Of a DNA stretch of 8,877 bases, positions 5,673 to 8,877 are shown piece after piece. Position numbers and translations under genes: made by a program. Position 1 is the first letter of the stretch, and each line of letters begins with the position of its first letter. The DNA lies in assembly GCA_013140785.1 (NCBI GenBank), contig JABFRZ010000641.1, forward strand, positions 1-8,877, given 5' to 3'. Below the pieces are notes generated by a model. That model did no database searches, was not told the origin of the DNA, and saw only the letters and a program-made list of their open reading frames with translations. The stretch is from Planctomycetota bacterium (lineage in GTDB: Bacteria > Planctomycetota > UBA1135 > GCA-002686595).

Positions 5673-7481
5673 ATGCCATACGAGCTTCAACCGGGCTACG
5701 CGTTCGGGTGCAACATCAACGCGCATCGGAGCAACTGGAGCGGCGTGATATGCAAGGCCGCTGCAAGCTGGAATTGCGGCGCGCGGCAGGAGTTTCGCGA
5801 GGACTATTGCGAGAGCGGTGACCCGCGTTGCTATCACATCCACGCGTTCGACGAGGCTGGCCCGTCGATCGTGATCGACGACAACGGGGGCAGCTGGTTG
5901 TTTGGCTCGGAGCCAGAGGCCTTCGACGATCAACTGCTCCTGCTCTGGGGCAGCCACGCCGTCGAGCCACGCGGGGTCCGCGAGCCACCCACCGCTGTCT
6001 TGTTCGGCGCGTACCGAGTCCGGCAGGTCGAGGCTCGCACACGCAGCAGCTACACCGAATGGGTCGTTCGACCGCACGCCAGTGGCTGGACTCGCTTCAC
6101 GAAACTACGCATCCCTGTCCCGCGCTGGGAGGGGCTCCAGGGGCCGTACCTGAAGCAGGTCGATCGCTCGGCCGTCGAACGCGTGTTCGAACGCGCGCTC
6201 GAACTCGCCGAAGAGTCGATGGCACCCGCTGACGAGGCGCCCGAGCTCGAGCGCTTGCAGTCGTTCGTGCGCGAGTTACCCGGCTGGCTCGACCACGCCG
6301 CGAAGAAGACACAGAAGCTCCGCGCGCGTCGTCCCGGGCTCCTGGTCGCGTCGGCCGCGCCGGCTTCGCCGTCCATGACGAACCGGCCGCTCAAGGGCAT
6401 CGGCAACATGATTCGCACGCTGGAGAAGCCGGCCGATGCACGACTGTCCGCGCTCCCTGCACGATCCGCGCTTGCGCCCGTGCCTGAAGTACAGGTGGTT
6501 CCAGTCGCCCTGCAGAATCCAGTGGAGGAGACCGTCCACGCGCGCATCGCTGCGCGTCATGGCGAGGCCGTTCTCACTGCGGTCCTCGTCGGCCTCATGA
6601 CCAAGCCGCTGCTGATCTTGCGTGGAAGTCCGGGCGTCGGAAAGAGCGACCTCGCGGGCAGCCTCATCGACGATCCGAATCGCGAGCGCATGCTGACGGT
6701 GGTCGTCGATCCAACTTGGCGCGGTCGCGAGGATTTGCTGGGACACGTCAATCCGATCGATACCCAGTTCGAGCCGACCGCGGCCACGAACTTCCTGCGT
6801 CGAGCAGCACAGGCCTGGGAAAAGGGCGATCGTCGCGCGCACATCCTCATCTTCGAGGAGTTCAACCTCAGCCAGCCCGAGCACTGGCTCTCGGAGATCC
6901 TCGTTCGCTCGCAGTACGCGGAGAATGCGCGCTTCGAGCGCACGATCGAACTCGGTGGAACGGGGGTGCGGGGTTGGAGCGGCCACGACGCGCCGCGACT
7001 GTTCCTTTCACCCGCACTGCGAATGGTGGCCACGATCAATAGCGACCACACGGTGCGGGCGCTGTCGCCCCGCGTGCTCGATCGCGCGGCGGTCATCGAG
7101 CTCAGCATCCAACCGCACGAGGCCTTGCGCCGTGTCGGCTTGGAACTCGAGAAGCAGGAGCTGGATGCCATCGCTGACCTCGACTTCAAGCTGCGCCAGC
7201 GCGGCGCCGTGTTCTCCTACCGGACAGCCGAGTCGCTGAAGGCTTGCCTCGGACGATTGGCCGAGGTGCATCTCGATCGGACGCGTGCGCTCGATCTCGT
7301 GTTGGTGCAAGAGGTGCTCAGCAAGGTTCGCCTGCTCGCCGCCGACCCGGCGGATGTGCGCCTGTGTGACGAGCTCGTCGAGTGGACCGAGAGCGACGGC
7401 AAGGGCCTGCTCGCGTGTCAGCGTGTGATCGCCGGCTGGCGCGAGGCACTGCAGAGCAGCCAGGACGTGCAGCAGGCGTGA
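5673..7481 (+). CDS. McrB-like AAA+ NTPase with Cys/His-rich N-terminal domain
   Basis: A 602-residue motor subunit, probably of a McrBC-type restriction module. Residues 1-57 are packed with metal-ligand candidates: C13, H18, C27, C35, C46, C53, H55, H57. About 60-160 is beta-rich (VLFGAYRV, EWVVRPHASGW); together they may form a target-recognition domain, which I do not recognise. A charged helical and low-complexity linker covers about 165-285. The AAA+ core has Walker A GSPGVGKS (318-325), the McrB-like segment VDPTWRGREDLLGHVNP (345-361), a Walker B with Glu in place of Asp (ILIFEEFN, 391-398), sensor 1 VATINSD (N456), and SPRVLDR, whose R471 is a candidate arginine finger. Whether it uses GTP or ATP cannot be told. 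The next gene starts within its stop codon. No Shine-Dalgarno precedes this ATG, the first in the frame. GC is lower than in the flanks. Confidence 0.82.
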   Translation: MPYELQPGYAFGCNINAHRSNWSGVICKAAASWNCGARQEFREDYCESGDPRCYHIHAFDEAGPSIVIDDNGGSWLFGSEPEAFDDQLLLLWGSHAVEPRGVREPPTAVLFGAYRVRQVEARTRSSYTEWVVRPHASGWTRFTKLRIPVPRWEGLQGPYLKQVDRSAVERVFERALELAEESMAPADEAPELERLQSFVRELPGWLDHAAKKTQKLRARRPGLLVASAAPASPSMTNRPLKGIGNMIRTLEKPADARLSALPARSALAPVPEVQVVPVALQNPVEETVHARIAARHGEAVLTAVLVGLMTKPLLILRGSPGVGKSDLAGSLIDDPNRERMLTVVVDPTWRGREDLLGHVNPIDTQFEPTAATNFLRRAAQAWEKGDRRAHILIFEEFNLSQPEHWLSEILVRSQYAENARFERTIELGGTGVRGWSGHDAPRLFLSPALRMVATINSDHTVRALSPRVLDRAAVIELSIQPHEALRRVGLELEKQELDAIADLDFKLRQRGAVFSYRTAESLKACLGRLAEVHLDRTRALDLVLVQEVLSKVRLLAADPADVRLCDELVEWTESDGKGLLACQRVIAGWREALQSSQDVQQA

Positions 7482-8749
7482 ACGAGTTCGCCGAGCGCTT
7501 GATTGCGGACCTGCGCACGTTCTCGGGCCACCTCTTGGATCCGACCGGCGCGCCGGAACGCAGTCCGTCGCTACGAATCCTCGAAGGCGGCACGGAGAGC
7601 GTGCTGCTGGGCGCGGTGCGCGCACTGGCGGAGCTCGTACCGCGCCTGCTCGACGAGTTGGAGGATCTGGAGGATCCCCGGCAGACCGTTCAGCATCGGT
7701 GCTGGACCGCCACGCGCGCGAAACTTTCGCGCTCACCGAGCGATTGGCAGATCTCCGCGGGGCGCGCGCTGCCGCAGCGCTGGATGCGCATGCAAGCGTC
7801 GCCAGAACCAGATCTGCGCGCGCTCGGGTGGTTGCTCCACCTGGAACACACGCTTTCGGACGAGCTCTTGTCCGTTTCGCAGCGAACGCAGCGCTACATC
7901 GATGAAGCTCGCGCGGCGCGGCGGGGAACCAGCGGCTGGGCCGCACAGGATCAAGAAGGACTGGACGCGCTCGCACGCCGCGCCAACTCGGCGCGACTGT
8001 CGCTGGAGAGCGCCCGCCGCAGCATCGTGCGGCGAGGTGGCGGTACGGCCCGCAGGTCACGACGCGCACCGTCGCCGTTTCCCAGGGGACGATCATGGTG
8101 GCGCCTCCGCCAGCTCGCGGGGAGCATCGAGGACAAGCAGCGCACGCTCGCCGAGCGCATCGCGGCGCTGCTCCACGTCGCCCCGGAACTAGCCGACGAG
8201 GCGGTGCTCTACCAGCGTTGGTGCGGGATGCGCATCATCGAAGGCTTGGGGGCCTTGGGCTGGAAAGCCGAGGGCGACTACATCGGTGCGCTGTACCTCG
8301 CGGGTCACGTTTCGTTCCACAAGGACGGTACCCGTATCGACCTTTGGATCGAGAACCGCGTGACGCGCGAGGCCCACGCGAGCGGATTCCTTTGCGTGCG
8401 CGGCGCCGACGCGACGCCCGACTACCTGATCGTGACCCCCGGCGCGGGCGGACTCGATGCGTTCGTGCTCGACGCGACCAAGAGCACCGATGAAGAGGTC
8501 GTCGGCGAGAAGCGCCGCTACCTCGACCTCTTGCAGGGCGTCGCGCCAGCGATGATCGCGGGAGTGGTCAGTGGTCCGCGACGTCCGTTGCGCTCATGGG
8601 CAGGTGCACCATTCGACTTGGGGCATTGCCGACTGACTACGCAGAGCGGATCGAGCGGTGTCATCCCGATGAATCCGCTCGTCTGGAACCCGGCGCCGCT
8701 CTGCTCGTGGCTGTCCGACATCGAACGCCACGCGCGCGCGTGGACTTGA
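7478..8749 (+). CDS. McrC-like protein with PD-(D/E)XK-type nuclease region
   Basis: A 423-residue partner of the preceding NTPase, starting at GTG 7478 inside GTGA, which overlaps the upstream stop by 4 bp and implies translational coupling. The frame is open back to an ATG at 7382, but that would overlap the ATPase by 100 bp. The first 150 residues are mostly helical, with a DUF2357/McrC-like layout (LSRSPSDW, then RALGWLLHLEHTLSDELL). Residues about 155-235 are a basic, helical, possibly coiled section. The nuclease-like part spans about 240-365: helix LYQRWCGMRII (244-254), then TPDYLIV (D315), FVLDATKS (D332, K335) and EKRRYLDLL (K345, Y348). This fits the order of a PD-(D/E)XK fold as in McrC, but the helix has Gln 246 where Glu is usual, and Lys lies three residues after Asp, not two. 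It may be a variant or inactive site. Assignment depends partly on the neighbour. Confidence 0.68.
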   Translation: MNEFAERLIADLRTFSGHLLDPTGAPERSPSLRILEGGTESVLLGAVRALAELVPRLLDELEDLEDPRQTVQHRCWTATRAKLSRSPSDWQISAGRALPQRWMRMQASPEPDLRALGWLLHLEHTLSDELLSVSQRTQRYIDEARAARRGTSGWAAQDQEGLDALARRANSARLSLESARRSIVRRGGGTARRSRRAPSPFPRGRSWWRLRQLAGSIEDKQRTLAERIAALLHVAPELADEAVLYQRWCGMRIIEGLGALGWKAEGDYIGALYLAGHVSFHKDGTRIDLWIENRVTREAHASGFLCVRGADATPDYLIVTPGAGGLDAFVLDATKSTDEEVVGEKRRYLDLLQGVAPAMIAGVVSGPRRPLRSWAGAPFDLGHCRLTTQSGSSGVIPMNPLVWNPAPLCSWLSDIERHARAWT

Positions 8750-8794
8750 CGCGTCGAGGTGCGCGGCGCGCGGATCGGTCGGCGCGAGCGCGGC

Positions 8795-8825
8795 GCCTCA
8801 GCGCTGGAGCGCGCGCATCGGGCGC
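8795..8825. repeat. Right copy of the 31-bp direct repeat
   Basis: Matches 5619-5649 at 30 of 31 positions in the same orientation. It covers the last seven sense codons and stop of the gene that enters from the right edge on the minus strand. The nuclease stop at 8749 is 45 bp to the left. The outer pair of the palindrome is lost here because the mismatch falls at its last base. Confidence 0.85.
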
Positions 8826-8877
8826 ACGCCGATGGCCTCGTTGGTGAGCTCGGGCGGGCCTGAGTCGCGCTTCGAGG
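8798..8877 (-). CDS. C-terminal end of a gene entering from the right edge
   Basis: Only the last 25 codons and TGA are in the window; the visible tail includes LTNEAIGVRPMRALQR. The IGVRPMRAL ending is reminiscent of the C-terminus of formylglycine-generating-enzyme-type (FGE-sulfatase) domains, which often close with a GFR motif, but this is too short to assign. It converges on the nuclease gene with a 48-bp gap. An identical RPMRALQR-stop tail occurs at 5622-5645, which supports this frame as coding: the only base difference between the copies within the tail is silent. Confidence 0.5.
   Translation of the reverse strand, partial: SKRDSGPPELTNEAIGVRPMRALQR

Larger units (their letters stand above)
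5619..8825 (+). other. Repeat-bracketed two-gene McrBC-like module, candidate acquired defence island
   Basis: The direct repeats at 5619-5649 and 8795-8825 enclose only the NTPase and nuclease genes, with 23 bp on the left and 45 bp on the right to spare. Lines counted by hand give 37/60 GC at 5881-5940 and 6661-6720 and 39/60 at 8221-8280, against 46/60 at 1021-1080 and 5041-5100, 44/60 at 4801-4860 and 40/60 at 2701-2760 outside. The right repeat is the 3' end of a protein gene, the left repeat an orphan copy of it. This resembles insertion at a gene's 3' end, but no integrase or transposase lies between the repeats. Recombination between related 3' ends is an alternative. Confidence 0.4.

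Noticed and set aside
5622..6077. 151-codon minus-strand open frame ending in RPMRALQR
   Set aside because: Beyond the last 14 codons it is the antisense of the ATPase N-terminal region and shows no domain. Only the tail is meaningful, as a fragment of the right-edge gene.
7382..7477. ATG at 7382 as start of the nuclease-like gene
   Set aside because: It would overlap the ATPase gene by 100 bp, while GTG at 7478 gives a 4-bp stop/start overlap typical of coupled genes.
7008..8096. Minus-strand 362-codon open frame opposite the ATPase and nuclease genes
   Set aside because: Its Arg/Ala-rich translation has no motif and it is opposite two genes with recognisable features.
8750..8794. Possible terminator hairpin after the nuclease gene
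   Set aside because: The stretch is almost pure GCGC sequence, so many short pairings are possible; no defined stem followed by a T run stands out.
8596..8847. 83-codon plus-strand open frame at the right end
   Set aside because: It overlaps the end of the nuclease-like gene in another frame and runs through the repeat and the opposite-strand gene end; composition is Arg/Ala-rich with no start signal.

Overview
The window is very GC-rich and densely coding, with no rRNA, tRNA or CRISPR. The best taxonomic guess is a planctomycete of the high-GC marine, Saltatorellus/Poly30-like type. This is an inference. It rests on a secreted DUF1028 protein with a Cys-rich insert and a C-terminal beta-rich 'YLVLASASG' type module, a large secreted zinc metalloprotease, and a mix of Shine-Dalgarno-led genes and genes that look leaderless.

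Left part (1-4353, minus strand). Two exported proteins lie in tandem: a 962-residue HEXXHXXGXXH zinc metalloprotease (1465-4353), then a DUF1028 Ntn-hydrolase-like protein (start 1336) that runs off the left edge. A GC-rich hairpin and a TAGAAT box in the 128-bp gap suggest that the second gene is transcribed separately.

Middle (4354-5619). A 267-bp divergent spacer leads to a plus-strand periplasmic di-heme cytochrome c peroxidase with two CXXCH motifs and the expected Met ligand and Glu.

Right part (5619-8825). This is the most interesting region: a compact two-gene module bracketed by a 31-bp direct repeat with one mismatch. The genes overlap by 4 bp (GTGA). The first is a McrB-like AAA+ NTPase with a Cys/His-rich N-terminal domain I do not recognise. 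The second is a McrC-like protein with a degenerate-looking PD-(D/E)XK nuclease region. Together they look like a divergent McrBC-type (type IV restriction-like) defence module whose N-terminal domain would supply target recognition. Sampled lines of the module are lower in GC (62-65%) than the flanks (67-77%). Each repeat copy encodes, on the minus strand, the same C-terminal tail RPMRALQR-stop. The right copy is the live 3' end of a gene entering from the right edge. The left copy is an orphan fragment. This pattern fits insertion at, or recombination through, the 3' end of a gene.

No integrase or transposase is visible between the repeats, so how the module arrived is open.
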